A stretch of 64,000 bases of DNA, from contig VXBM01000891.1 in assembly GCA_013400155.1 (NCBI GenBank), forward strand, positions 158,387 through 222,386, in the 5' to 3' direction. Below the pieces are notes generated by a model. It had not been told where the DNA came from, searched no databases, and worked only from the letters and a program-made list of their open reading frames with translations. Below, piece by piece: positions 23,264-34,346 of this stretch; the stretch's first letter is position 1; each line of letters opens with the position of its first letter. Position numbers and translations under genes: made by a program. This DNA is from Helopsaltes ochotensis (Eukaryota; Chordata; Aves; Passeriformes; Locustellidae).

Positions 23264-23402
23264 CCCAAGTGCCTTGGACAGTGCTCTCTGGCACAGGATG
23301 ATATTTTTGGGGCTGTCCTGTGCAGGGCCAGGAGCTGGACATTGTTGGTCCTTGTGGGTCCCTTCCAGCTCAGGACATTCTGTGGTTCTGTGGTTCTGTT
23401 TG
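23264..23402 (+). mobile_element. CR1 LINE 3' end, sense orientation
   Basis: Shows AGTGCCTTGGACAGTGCTCT, then TGCAGGGCCAGGAGCTGGAC, TGTGGGTCCCTTCCAGCTCA and two copies of the 8-base end repeat (TTCTGTGG). This is a typical CR1 3' terminus, of a different subfamily from the GC-rich copies. Confidence 0.85.
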
Positions 23403-23814
23403 GGAGTCAGAGGTTACTGTGGATGCTTGGGTTTCTCCATAAGGTGTCCTGCTACCTCACTGTTTTCTTGCTTTTGCCTTGGCATGGGAGTGAGAATGAG
23501 AAAATTAATGAAAAAACAAGTGTCCATTTCCATAAACTGCAACCAAAAGGGTTCAGTCAAGAGCAGGCTAATTGGAAGGATTTGTCCGAGATTTGTGAGG
23601 GATCTCTGCTTGTGGAGCAGCCTGACCCTGGGGCTGCCAAAGTGGGATGTGTCTCACCAAACCCACAAACTCCCTCATGTTCCTGGGCTCCTCTGTGGCT
23701 CCATTCTGTGTTCCATGGCACCTCGCCACCGTGTTATGCTGCTAATGTGCCAAATGCATTTTCTAACGCTGTTGAGAAGATGCTCCTTAACCTTTGCTGT
23801 GTCCTTCTGTCAAG

Positions 23815-24095
23815 TGCCAGGAACGCTGCGCTCCGCTTCTGGCCGACTGCTTTTCCATCCCGCTTGTCTGTGTGCATCGCTGCGGACCTGGGGATCTGAG
23901 CAAATGTGTTTTCCTTGTCTGGACTCGTTAGTTTTTTGGACATCAGAAGTCGGCACATGGCCCTCCTGTCCGGGGGGATTTCTGCTCCACGAGCCGATGC
24001 AGAGAGGCTGGACCCCTGGGCTTTCCTCTGGGGCGGGCCGCCCGGTCCGCGGGCGCAGCAGCCTCCCCTACGTCACGCTGTCAGCTCCGATGACT
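23815..24095. promoter_or_regulatory. CpG-rich intronic spot with GC box and CRE-like site (candidate regulatory element)
   Basis: CpG dinucleotides cluster here (about 11 within 23990-24095 and several more at 23817-23895), well above the intronic surroundings. A GGGCGGGC GC box lies at 24031-24038 and TACGTCAC, a CRE/ATF-like site on the opposite strand, at 24069-24076. No initiator or transcript evidence is available from sequence alone, so promoter or enhancer activity is inference. Confidence 0.35.
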
Positions 24096-24261
24096 TTAAA
24101 GCCAGGCACATCACTTGCTGTGGAACGTGTTTCTGGAGTGCAGGAGCAGCCCAGGCTCTTGTCAGGCTTTAACTTGTATTGGAGTGCTAAGGAGTAAAGA
24201 AACAAAGCGTGAATAGTTCCTGCTGTGTTTTCAGAGGGCTGACTTTTAGATTGTTAGGTTT

Positions 24262-24500
24262 GAATCACAGAATCCGTGAATGGTTTGGGTGGGAAGGAAC
24301 CTTGAAACTCATCCAGTGTCACCCCCTGCCATGGGCAGGGACACCTTCCACTATCCCAGGCTGCTCCAAGCCCCATCCAACCTGGCCTTGGACACCTCCA
24401 GGGATGGGTCAGCCACAGCTGCTCTGGGCAACTTGTGCCAGACCCTCACAGGGAAGAATTTCTTCCTAATACCTAACCTAAATGTACCCTCCTCCACCTT
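24262..24500 (-). mobile_element. CR1 LINE 3' region, antisense
   Basis: Starts with gaatcacagaatccgtgaat and continues through CCCCTGCCATGGGCAGGGAC, CCAGGCTGCTCCAAGCCCCA and TTTCTTCCTAATACCTAACC, the inverted CR1 order. Confidence 0.88.
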
Positions 24501-26139
24501 CAGTCATTTTTCCTTCTATCCATTTAATTGTCCTTCTGTTGGAGGTGGTGGTGGAGGGAATCTCATCCTTTAGTCCAGGCTTCCCAAGCATCTCCTCACC
24601 TGGCTGGTGGGTTGTTGTTCCTGGGATGCAGAATGGATCCTGTGGGGCTGGCCCTGGCCGCAGTGGGTGCGTGTGATTGTGGTTGCAGGAGCTCCTGGCA
24701 GCACCAGGGATGGTGAATCCAGAGAGGAGGGGACCCTGCCCCTGACAGGCAGAGGCAGGGCAGGGACAGAGGAGCACAGGCAGTGACCTTGTGCAATTCC
24801 TGGTGTCAGCTTTATCCTGTTTAAAGATTCCGTACAAAACTTGCAAGGCAGTCACTTTTACTCTTCCCCATCCTCTAAAAAAACCCCCGATGAGATAGCC
24901 TTTAAATAACATTCTCAGTTGCTCTAAGGGCCTCAAACTGCCAAGGTAATACGAAAAGCTGTTATAATAGTACAGATAATGGCCTTGTTAGTTTTTATCT
25001 TTGGAACTTGGTCCCTATCAGGTGCTTCCCAGGCAGCTAAAAATACCCAGGCTGTGGGACGGGGAGCAGGGTATGGCAAACCTTCTTTCTGGGAGGCAGG
25101 AACGATGCCTGTGGAGTTCAACTCCGAGATAAGCAGGTTTTTCAGCAAAGTGGATGCCCTGGAAAAGAGCTGGTGCAGGATAAATCTGGCTCAGAATGGT
25201 TGCAGTGCTCCTGCTCTGCACCTGTGGATTAGTCCTGCACAGGAGGCACCTGGTGATGCCTCCAGAAAGGATGTTTTGCATTCAAATATTAAATATAACC
25301 GATGAAAAGAAACATATCTACATTTAATACAACACCATAGTTTAAACATGCGAGTCTTACCTTGCATAAATAAAATATGTATATAATTGCATAGCTAAGT
25401 GCCTTTCAATATTTATAGATAGTCTGTGTTATTTCTGTGTGTATCCATAATTGGCTACATTTAAAAACTGTAAAATATAAACAAATGTGGGCTTGTGTGG
25501 GTGGCTGCTGCATTTAATTCACCCTCATTCTGGGATTGGCCGGAGATACTTATCCCTGTGTCCAGAACCCTTCTGATGTGTTTTAGTTTGCAGTCATGAA
25601 ATCAAAAGCTGTTTCAGAACAGCATAAAGAAATATTCCTCACCTGTCTCATGTTCCCCATCTTCCTGTTCTCTCCCTATTCCCTCTGTCATTTTTCATAT
25701 AAAGGCTTATGTAAAGTCCTGATGGATCATGAAGAACTCTCTCTTTTGCTGCACAGTTGTTCTGTGGTTTCTAGGCTTTGTCCCATCTAAGTTTGAACAT
25801 TGACTGAGACTTTTCTTCTGAACCATTTCTTTTTCAAACCTAAATATCCAGGTTTATTTATCATTTTTTTGTTAAAAAAATATATGTGTGTATGTGCTGC
25901 CACTGCTGTGCTCAGCAGTGATTGATGGGATGGGGGTCAACCCCAGTAGTGGTGGGTCTCAGACCCTAAGGGGACAATTTCACTGTTAAATAAACGAGAA
26001 ATTCATGCATGTGGTCTCACGTGCCAGTTTCAGGAAACTATTCAGTCACCTAAAACAGCATTAAAACATAATGTTGGTGCCTGAGTAGTTAATGTATCTT
26101 AAGTGTAAATATAATTCCTTAATATTTCTGTTTTAATTA

Positions 26140-26253
26140 GTGAGTTTTTTTGTTGTTGTTGAGGGGTTTTGTGTGTGTGTGTGTGTATTTGGGGTTTTGT
26201 TTCCTTTTGGGTTTTTGTTTTGTTCTGGGTTTGTTTCTTTTGCGTGTTTTTTT

Positions 26254-26321
<68 letters not shown>

Positions 26322-26669
26322 GGGGGAGGTTTTGTGTTTTTGGTTGGTTTTGTTTGTTTTGTTTTGGTGGCTGTTTTGGGGGGGTTTGTTTGTGGTTTTG
26401 ATTTGTGTTTTGTTTGTGGTTGTTTTTGTTTGTTTGCTGTTTGGTTTTTGTTTGGTTGGTTTTGTTTGGTTTTGGTTTTGTTTGGTTTGGAGTTCTTGTT
26501 TTTGTTTTATTTCAGGGTGTTTGGTTGGTTGGTTTGGTTTGGAGTTTTTGTTTTTGTCTTGTTTCAGGGTGGAGGGTTTTTTTGTTGTTGTTTGCTTTGG
26601 TTTGGTTTTTTTGTTCGTTTGTTTGGTTTGTTTTGTTGGCTTGTTTTGCCTTTTTTGCTGTTTTTCCTG
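26140..26669. repeat. T/G-only low-complexity tract with (GT)n and a 63-base T run
   Basis: For about 530 bases the + strand is nearly all T and G. It includes (GT)8 at 26171-26186, a T run at 26256-26318, and many GTTTG and GGTTTT words with scattered G runs. It ends about 130 bp before exon 9. The assembled length of the T run may be inaccurate. Apparent Phe-rich or Lys-rich frames here are composition artefacts. Confidence 0.92.
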
Positions 26670-26800
26670 CAAGAGCCCTTCCGGCTGCTGGAACTGAACC
26701 AAGATTTGGGTGTTTCCTGCTGCAAACGCAGTTCCAGTGTGTTTGTCAGGAAAGAACGTGAGCACGGAGCACCACCACTGTCCCCTTTGTCCCCGTGCAG

Positions 26801-26923
26801 GTGCCCAAGGGCACGGACCAAAAGTGGGCAGAGAAGCTGTACGACCGCCACGCTGCCAGCCAGCACTTCCAGAAGCCTCGCATGTCCAACACCTCCTTCA
26901 TCGTCCTGCACTTCGCTGACAAG
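26801..26923 (+). CDS. MYO5B: MYO5B window exon 9
   Basis: 123 nt, residues 364-404, phase 0 at both ends. Reads VPKGTDQKWAEKLYDRH, then HFQKPRMSNTSFIVLHFADK. This stretch separates Vb from Va, which has a different sequence after KLY, and it matches Vb. Acceptor ccccgtgcag; the donor aag/gtaccc departs from consensus at +4 to +6. Because the exon is symmetric, skipping would keep the frame but remove 41 motor residues. Confidence 0.96.
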
Positions 26924-27060
26924 GTACCCGCGCTCAGGGGAGCACTCTGCAGGAAAACAGATCAGTGGATAGCCCCCCTGCCGCGGTCTGGGGTGATGGC
27001 AAGGTGCTCTGACCTTCCTCGTCAGAAGGAAAGTGTCTTTCTTTTCCTTAGAAAGACACT

Positions 27061-27451
27061 CTGTATGGCGCAGGCACCCAGAGTGATCAGCTCTTCTTGT
27101 GACAGCTGCCTTGGCAGCAGGGCCACGATTGCCACTCTGGGCAATGCAGGAGTAAAGAGGCAGAATGAGTCCCTTCAGTCCTCAGGAGTCTTCTTTATTC
27201 AGCAAAATCCTATGGGGGAAGAACCGAATGGCTCAGGGGAACAGGGGTTATATAGGGTAGCCAGGGGGTGGGGTTTGACAACTTGGCCAATAAGGGAAAG
27301 GAACTGGGAAAAGGGACCAGTCAGGGAGAGGATCCAAAAAGAGCCAATCAACAGGGGTGAAAACCAGGAACTGAGGAACTAACCAATAAGAAGTAATAAA
27401 TTAACATAGTGTTGCAAAGGCTCGTGGTTTTGACACACTTTGGTCACCACA
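27061..27451 (-). mobile_element. Endogenous retrovirus LTR, antisense to MYO5B (left edge uncertain)
   Basis: Read on the minus strand, it begins TGTGGTGACCAAAGTG (TG end at 27451), then passes CCAAT-box sequences (CCAAT on the + strand at 27287, 27343 and 27383), a TATA box (CTATATAACC, complement of 27246-27255) and an AATAAA poly(A) signal (complement of 27194-27199). TATA and poly(A) signal are only about 50 bases apart, implying a short R region as in some bird retroviruses. The left edge is not defined. No coding genes flank it, so it looks like a solo LTR. Family not assigned. Confidence 0.6.
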
Positions 27452-28024
27452 GCCTAGAGAGATCTCCCTGGGAGACTTCCCAAGCATGATCCCTGCACTT
27501 TGAACCAGCCTAAAAGCAGGACGCTCTTCATGGGAGAGCAGTGTCTTTTGTGCATGGCCTAGGGACCACCACAGCTCCTGTGAGCTGCTCCATGGTGATT
27601 GTGGTGTCTGGCTGAGTGGTGGTTATGGCTCACGTTCAGATCTGGATCAGCCCCCAAGAACTTCAGTCTCTTCTCTCAGCTGTGAGTTGTGCCTTCTCCA
27701 GGAGAGGAAAATTCTCTTTCCCAAAGCTGTGGTGAAATGGATTTCTGTCAGGGCAGCTTAGCAGAAAATACCTTGGAGAAAGGAACTGTGTTTGAAGAGC
27801 AGAAGCTGTGAGTGTCGACAAGGCACAGTGCAGGGAGGAGGTGAGAGGTGATCCCAGGCATATCCCACCTTTTTTAGGGGGAAGATACCAACTGTGGCAC
27901 TAAACTAGACCAAATCCCACTGCCTGGGTCTTTGGGGTCTTGTCCATGGGCTCCAGTTTCATGTGTTACTCACAGCAAACAGGAATCTCAAAAGCTTGAA
28001 GCTACCCCAAACACAGAAAAGTGT

Positions 28025-28052
28025 TTGCTAGAAAAAAATTGCTAGAAAAAAA
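28025..28052. repeat. Perfect 14-bp tandem duplication
   Basis: TTGCTAGAAAAAAA occurs twice head to tail with no mismatch, a small local duplication in A-rich sequence. Confidence 0.9.
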
Positions 28053-28720
28053 TTGAAAAGATCAACCCAGGGATGTGTCTGAGAAGGTGCCCAACATCCA
28101 GGTGCTGTGATGCCGTACAGGTGCTTCTCCTAACCAGGTTTGCCTTGGATGCCAGAGGCACTCACCATGGAAAAGGTTGGTAATCACCTTTTCTTAGGCA
28201 CCTGGTTTTGTATATGAATCCTTCATAAACAGTAATTCTTAGCATGTTTTCATTTTTTTTTAAATGCAAAAAAAGAAAGAAAAAATCTTTTGTTGTCTCT
28301 ATTTTTTTTATTTGTTTTTTTTTTTAAATTCCTTTGCATCCCAACCCTCTGCAATTTCAAAACCCAAGAGACCTACAAGAGAGTTAGGCAGGGCATATTT
28401 TGAGGCTTATTGATTAACTAAGAAGGAGTTGAGGAGTGAACAAAAGAGCGTGTAGAGTTACTGATGATCCTTGCATTTTTTACTGCCGGCTTCCACGCAC
28501 AGCAATTCAATGACTAGGAAACAGTTTGCGTTTGCAGCAAGGATTTTGCTATCACTCAGATTCACTTCTTCTGATAAAAAGTGACCTTTAAATTCCAGTT
28601 GTTCCTTTCCCCTCTCAGGTTTTTCAGGTGAGCTCCTGACGGCAGGGGAGGGGTGTGAGCACCTTGTCCCTGTGTGTTTGGACTTGACCCTCTGAGCCTC
28701 TTCCCTTTGTGTCCTGGTAG

Positions 28721-28804
28721 GTGGAGTACCAGAGCGAGGGGTTTCTGGAGAAGAACAGGGACACCGTGTATGAGGAGCAGATCAACATCCTGAAAGCCAG
28801 CAAG
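28721..28804 (+). CDS. MYO5B: MYO5B window exon 10
   Basis: 84 nt, residues 405-432, phase 0 at both ends. Reads VEYQSEGFLEKNRDTVYEEQ and INILKASK, part of the lower 50-kDa actin-binding surface. Acceptor gtcctggtag (TAG type), donor aag/gtaaaa. Together with exons 9 and 11 it forms a run of three phase-0 symmetric exons. Confidence 0.97.
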
Positions 28805-29201
28805 GTAAAAGCAGCGAGTTGGGGCAGTTGTGCGGGCTGGAGCTGGGCTGTGCATCCCTGTGCCACGCCAAGCAGGCTGAGGGCGTCGCCGTGCAGCTGC
28901 CTCCAGCCACTGACAGCAACCAAAGAGCCAAATCTGTGGGGTGTGGAGCAGGGAAAAAGGTGGGGAGAGGAGGGTGCTGGAGGTTACAGTCATGCCCATG
29001 TGTGGATGTGGGTGGTTGTCTGCGTGCCTTCACCCTGGTGTTGGCGTCCTGTCAAGATGCATCGCGAAAATAGTTCCCAAACCTGCTGATCCTCTTCTTT
29101 TTTGGTCACCAAGGGCCAAAATTAGGAGCAGGTGGTTTTTGGGCACTGTAAATCCTGCTTAACTCTTGCTTGGAGCTCCCTACCCATCACCCAATCACCT
29201 G

Positions 29202-29290
29202 TAGAATCACAGGATTTGGGTTGGAAGAGAATTGAGGCATCCTCTCGTTCCAGCCCCCTGCCGTGGGACATTCCATTAGACCAGGTTGGT
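29202..29290 (-). mobile_element. CR1 LINE remnant, antisense
   Basis: Short 3' piece: tagaatcacaggatttgggt, then ttggaagagaattgaggcat and ccagccccctgccgtggg. A typical inverted CR1 tail with many differences, so probably old. Confidence 0.7.
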
Positions 29291-30301
29291 CAAAAGCACG
29301 GGGATCTGGGGTTAAAAACCCAGTGTAATTTGTATATTGTGGGTGGCCTTACTGGTCCTATCCCCCTTCTATGGGAAAATAGCTGTTCCTCTTAGCTGTA
29401 ATCCATCATACTTGTGCCCGTGACTTCTAAATACTTCAATAATTACTATGCGAAAACTAGAGTTAATACAGAGTGCTGGAAATGCAACATGAACTCTTGA
29501 GGCACTCCACCTGCTGTGAAACTGTTTTACACCACTGCCAATGTGTAACTGTAACAAATTAACAGGTACTAATGATCCCTCTTGATGTCACTTGTGTCTT
29601 ACAAGGTTTTGTGCTGTGTACCTTCCCTCTCCCTAGCGTTATAAAAACAACTTGTCAACATCTCGTTTTACCAAGTGCCAGCAGGGATGTATTGACTGGC
29701 TTTGAATGCCAGGTCTCCTGGTAGAGGGTTTGTTGGCTCTTGGAGTTTAAAACTTCCTGTGGGCTGTGGATTTGGTGGGATGTTGGAAGCAGAAGTGCTG
29801 TGGGGCTCTGAAGGCTTTGGAGTGGGTGATGCCTGCAGTAAATGTGCATTTGACAGTGGGCTCATTTTACAGTTTTCTATATAAATTGATCAGATTTTAC
29901 ACTAGCTTCCAGTACCATACTCCTGATCTCTATGAGCATTTGGGTAGGCTGGGTTAAAAATGTCAATAGCACAGACAGCTAAGGAATTTCAAATCCTTGT
30001 TGTTTTAAAACCAGACCAAAAGTTCTTCGCTGCAGCCTTGAGTCTTTCATTGTCGATTAATGAGCTGAAACTTTAAACACCTCATCTCTCCCAGGGGCAG
30101 CTTTTATTGAGCAGTTAGTGAGAAAATGCAGTCCTGCAAAGTCCAACTCACCATCCAGCAAAAATCCAGGTTGTGTGGCTCTGGGGCACCACTGTTCCTC
30201 CAAACCTGGTGTGTGGTTTAAGGAGGGAGTTCATCTGCTTTCCTCAAAACCATTTTGAAGCCTTCCACAATATAGGCCAGGATGTTAAGTTGGTGTTTTA
30301 C

Positions 30302-30338
<37 letters not shown>
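30302..30338. repeat. (TA)n microsatellite
   Basis: Alternating T and A with one CA interruption at 30309-30310, then an uninterrupted (TA) run to about 30337. Confidence 0.95.
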
Positions 30339-30343
<5 letters not shown>

Positions 30344-31043
30344 TGCGTTAAAGATTTTGAAGGCCCCTTGCATCTTGCAAGCAAATGTGTCTCATATTCA
30401 TCTTTGAATGTCTTTGTGACACCCTTGCGTTTGCTGCTGGCTGTGACCTTCTAAATGCCACCCTGAATAAAGAGCGGGATGAGGGGAGTGGAGGAAACTT
30501 TATTTTTAGGAGTTTGTTCCTGTCAAAGTTGGAAGAGATGAGAATGGGGAATTATTTAAGTGTTGTCAGTGGCTTGGCCTGTTTCACAGCAAGGAATTCA
30601 TGTGAAGATGGCAAGATGAGCAATTTTCTCATCCATGGGAGTAGTTGTGAAATTAATAACTGTGAAGCTGGGCTTTAATAATGCCCAAATCAAGAGCTCT
30701 GCATGTTCAGGAAGCTTCCCAGGGAAAATCTGGGTGTGATTAGAGCTCATTAGAAATGCCAGGTAACCTCCAGGAGTAATTGATGCTGTATGATTAATTA
30801 TTTAGCCAATGCTGAACTTGCCATTGGAGTCAGTGCTGCAGAACTGGCAGTGTCTGATAAGGATTTCTGTTTGACTTCCTGTTGGTGCAGAGGAGAGATG
30901 GTAACTCATTGGAGAAGTGTGGTGTAGAGTGGTGGAGACCCTGGAGGTCGTTCCCTAAAGACAGAGATATAAAAGAAAGGATCTCTTGTCATATATAGGG
31001 ACCACAATTATAATATTGGAACAGCCTGGACTTTTTTTTTAAT

Positions 31044-31175
31044 AGCTGGGTTGGAGGGGATCTTAAGTCCTATCCAGTGCCACCCCTGCCCCTTCCACCA
31101 TCCCAGGTTGCCCCAAGCCCTGTCCAGTGCGGCCTTGGGTGCTTCCAGGGATGGGGCAGCCACAGCTGCCCTGAC
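31044..31175 (-). mobile_element. CR1 LINE fragment, antisense, tail missing
   Basis: Reads tagctgggttggaggggatc, then GCCACCCCTGCCCCTTCCAC, TTGCCCCAAGCCCTGTCCAG and TTCCAGGGATGGGGCAGCCA. This is the inverted CR1 3' region with the end repeat degraded to a T-rich stretch. Confidence 0.78.
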
Positions 31176-34100
31176 CCAGCCCAAATCAGTCTGAAATAAC
31201 AATTGGATCTGAGAAACTTTGGGAGATAGCTTGATGAATTTCTGCCTTTAAGCTATTCCCTTCATGACATGGGAGCAGTAGCTTTTATCGGCCTGTGTTG
31301 ATCCTGTGCTGTTCTGGGAGGAAGAGCAGCAGCAGCATTGGCACGTTCCTCCTGCAAATCCTTCCAGCACCTGATGATCTGCTCTTGCTGCCCCTAAACC
31401 CCGTTTGCCAGCAGATTGTTACCCTAATATTTATGCCTCCTGCCTGCATTTGCCCTCCAGGGCTATAAACAATTAAAACCAATTTTGTTTTGGTGCAAAA
31501 GGTAACCTTGTCTCTCTGAACCAGAAAAAACAGCAGTGGCAGTGCTGAGTTTGCAACCCAAATGTGTAAATTTAACTAAAGCTCAGATTTGTGCTGCAGA
31601 GGGCTGTGCTGCGAGGACTTTGTCCTGTCCTCAGGATCAGGCTGGCACACATCATTCCCTACACTCTTCTTTGCATTCCCACTAAAGCAGCACAGAGGGC
31701 AAGGGGGAACACTGAATTTAACACAGCAAGGACACAGACACCTCTCTGTCAGCAAACCATTGCTGATGGAGCACTCCCACCAAGGCAGAACTGCCTTCTG
31801 CTAATTAGAATGCAATTATTGCCATCAACAAGATGGTGAAAGAGACTTTATAAAGCATTTAATTAGTTCTGTAAGCGCTGGTCAGGTAAAACAGTTGAGA
31901 GCTGAAGGTCTTTGAATTAAGGGAAAATATTGGAATGCTGATGGAAAGCATACAGGCACACTGTGAAGGTGTTACTTTCCAGTTCTCTGTAATTACAAAT
32001 AATGCACCAATGGTTTTGACTCTGCCAGCTGGCAAGGAGGGATCTGTCCCTCCTGCTTATGCCCCAGAACCTGTGGAATGGTTCCTGCTAGAGATGATCC
32101 CAGTTCCACCAGGTTTGTGTCATGCAAACAGAGAGCTCGGCTCTGAGATCCTTCTCCAGCACTTGTTCAGGAACAAACACTGCTGTTCTTAATACCAAGT
32201 GGATGGAGGGATCAGTGGCACTCCCAACTGTGTTGAGACGATATTTTGAAGTTCAGAAGAGTTACATCCAGGGGTTTTACCACCTTGTCAGGTGTGAGGA
32301 AGTAATGCAGAGCCTGTGTTGGATACCTTCATCAGTACATGTGCCATTCATACCTCCTGTGTTTGCAGGAGTCAGAGCATCCCAGATGGTGATGTGTCAT
32401 CCACAACAACTGTCAGGATGTCTTTTTTAGGGATAGAGGTCAGGTGAAGAAGGAGAGAGCCTTTATTTTGGTAGGAGCTGAGTAAACTGCAGAGATAGCA
32501 GTGAAAGCTGAGAGTATGAAGGAGATCCATAGCTGGATCGTGGAGCCTGCAAGAAATTGGTCATGTAATGCAAATAATTCCCTTCCCACAGTGGTGTTGA
32601 GGCTGCTGTGCTAACAAGCTGTGAGAACAACCCACAGGACAGGGCTGGAAGTGTTCCTGTCTCAGCCCAGGGATGTGGCAGAGAGCCAGGCAGCCCTTCA
32701 CGGCACAAAAAGTGATAAACCACAGCCCTCTTCCTGGGATCTTAATGGAAATACAACCAGGTTGGGCTTTTGGAGAAGCCTGAGGTGGGGGCAAGAGTGC
32801 CATGCAGCTGCCACTGCCTTGTGCTGGTGGTTTTGGGGTTGGATGTGTTGGGCATGGTGTGCCATGGATGTGGGGAGTGTGGTTGTCTCCCTCAGGTGCT
32901 GCAGCATCCGTGCTGCTGGGAGGCATCGTGGGTGCTTTGGCAGTGTCACGGGGCTGGAGCCCAGCTCAGCTGGTGATACGTGACATCCCACCTGCTGACA
33001 GAGAGGTTTTTTTGCATTTAAGGATTTCCCCTTTGAATGTAAGCACAGCTGTGGCAGTAGATAGTGTGGGTGTGTAGATGGATTCAAGATGTGAAAATTC
33101 AACAGCCCTGCTAACCAGACTGGATTTATGGTGGCTTACTTAATGTTCAGGTTCCCCAGCCTGATGTAAATCTGAATATCGTGCTCCCTAAATAATAATA
33201 GCAAAAAAGGCATTAACTGCATTTGCCAGCTCACCTGTTATTCATGAAGTGGAAATTTTGCTGCTGGCTTGCCAGAAATCCTAGACTTAGGGATCTGTTG
33301 GGCTAGACATGGTGCTTCCAGCATTGTGGCATGGCAGTGCTGCCCTGAAAGGTGGGTAATTAGGGAGGAAGTATTTGTGTCCCTTAATTTTCTGAAAAGC
33401 AAGGGTGCTTTCTGGGGCTGTGGTGGGCCCTGGGTGCTGCCTGTCTGTTGCTTTGATTTTTGCAGCCTTTCTGATGTGCTTCTCAGCTGTTAGAATGGAG
33501 TCAGAATCCTCAATGTTTAGGTAGTGCTTTGCCTTTCTCACGCTGGTGTTATCTGTAAGATAGGGTTTGTTTGGGAAATGGATTGGTAAATATCACATGC
33601 CTTTGGATGCAAATTGTACTGACTGACCGTCAGCTGGGCCAGTGGAGAGGAGAGGTGTCCACCTTCTCATCCAATCCCTGGCATGGACCTGCGGTCTACT
33701 TAAGAAAGAAAGAATAAACAAAAGGCCCTTTTTTGGATCCTTTTCCTCATTGAGTGTCCTGTGTGGTTCTTGCTGTGCTGAACAGTCCACAACCTGTCCT
33801 CACAGGAGATCCTGTTCCTGGTGTGTGCTGGGCAGGCAGCGTCCTTGCTGGGGCAGGGCTGGATAAACACCCTGAAACAAAGCCTTGGGAGATGCAGTCA
33901 CCTCATGTTCAGGAGGTTTTGTGCCTTGGCAAGACTTCAGCAATCCAGGCTCTTTTTAATTTTTGTCTGGTTCTATTGAGCGTGCACATTTCAAGGTTTC
34001 ATGAACTGCAGCACAGAACGGTCAGCTGCCCTGCTGATGTGGATTATGAAGGCAACTCGTCTTGATTTCACTTCCTTGTGGCTTTTCTCCTTCCAGGTTT

Positions 34101-34196
34101 AGGATGGGTGAGAAATGACCTGCGCAATGGGAGTTGGGTGGGTTCTTTCCCCAGTGAGCAGGGTCAGAGGTGCTCAAGTGCTGCCTTTTGTTTTAG

Positions 34197-34346
34197 TATC
34201 AGATGGTAGCAGACTTATTCCAGGAGGAGAAGGACGCTGTGCCCGCCACGGCCGTGCAAAAGGGAGCACCCCGGATCAGCGTCCGCTCTGCCAGGCCAGC
34301 CTTCAAAGCTGCCAACAAGGAGCACAGGAAAACAGTGGGACACCAG
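34197..34346 (+). CDS. MYO5B: MYO5B window exon 11: loop 2
   Basis: 150 nt, residues 433-482, phase 0 at both ends. Starts MVADLFQEEKD after Tyr-Gln, continues through a variable Ala/Pro/Lys segment and RISVRSARPAFKAANKEH, and ends RKTVGHQ. This is the loop 2 region, which tunes actin affinity by its basic residues. It is one residue shorter than human Vb in the KG..ISV segment. ISVRSARP is the Vb form; Va is quite different here. Acceptor tgttttag, donor cag/gtaatg. Confidence 0.96.

Larger units (their letters stand above)
19881..26800 (+). other. Intron 8 (6.9 kb)
   Basis: Contains CR1 fragments at 22143-22440, 23264-23402 and 24262-24500, an A/C-rich microsatellite (21448-21515), a CpG-rich spot (23815-24095), an AT-rich stretch (25300-25500) and a T/G-only tract (26140-26669). 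A weak CR1-like remnant may lie at 22495-22580. Long open frames at 23168-24197 are discussed as a finding; no real coding gene is supported. Confidence 0.8.
26924..28720 (+). other. Intron 9
   Basis: 1797 bp. An antisense retroviral LTR lies at about 27061-27451. Further on are A- and T-runs (28250-28330) and a 14-base tandem repeat (28025-28052). No gene was seen. Confidence 0.8.
28805..34196 (+). other. Intron 10 (5.4 kb)
   Basis: Carries CR1 remnants at 29202-29290 and 31044-31175, and a (TA)n microsatellite at 30302-30338. No exon, RNA gene or other mobile element was recognised in 31200-34190; frames there have no protein-like character. Confidence 0.8.

Noticed and set aside
26133..26972. 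Lys/Asn/Gln-rich (minus) and Phe/Val-rich (plus) frames of up to 267 codons
   Set aside because: Pure products of the T/G-only tract and its T run; not proteins.
27032..27060. 10-bp perfect inverted repeat with 9-base loop
   Set aside because: By simple counting about one such stem is expected by chance in 64 kb. Kept only as a note next to the antisense LTR.
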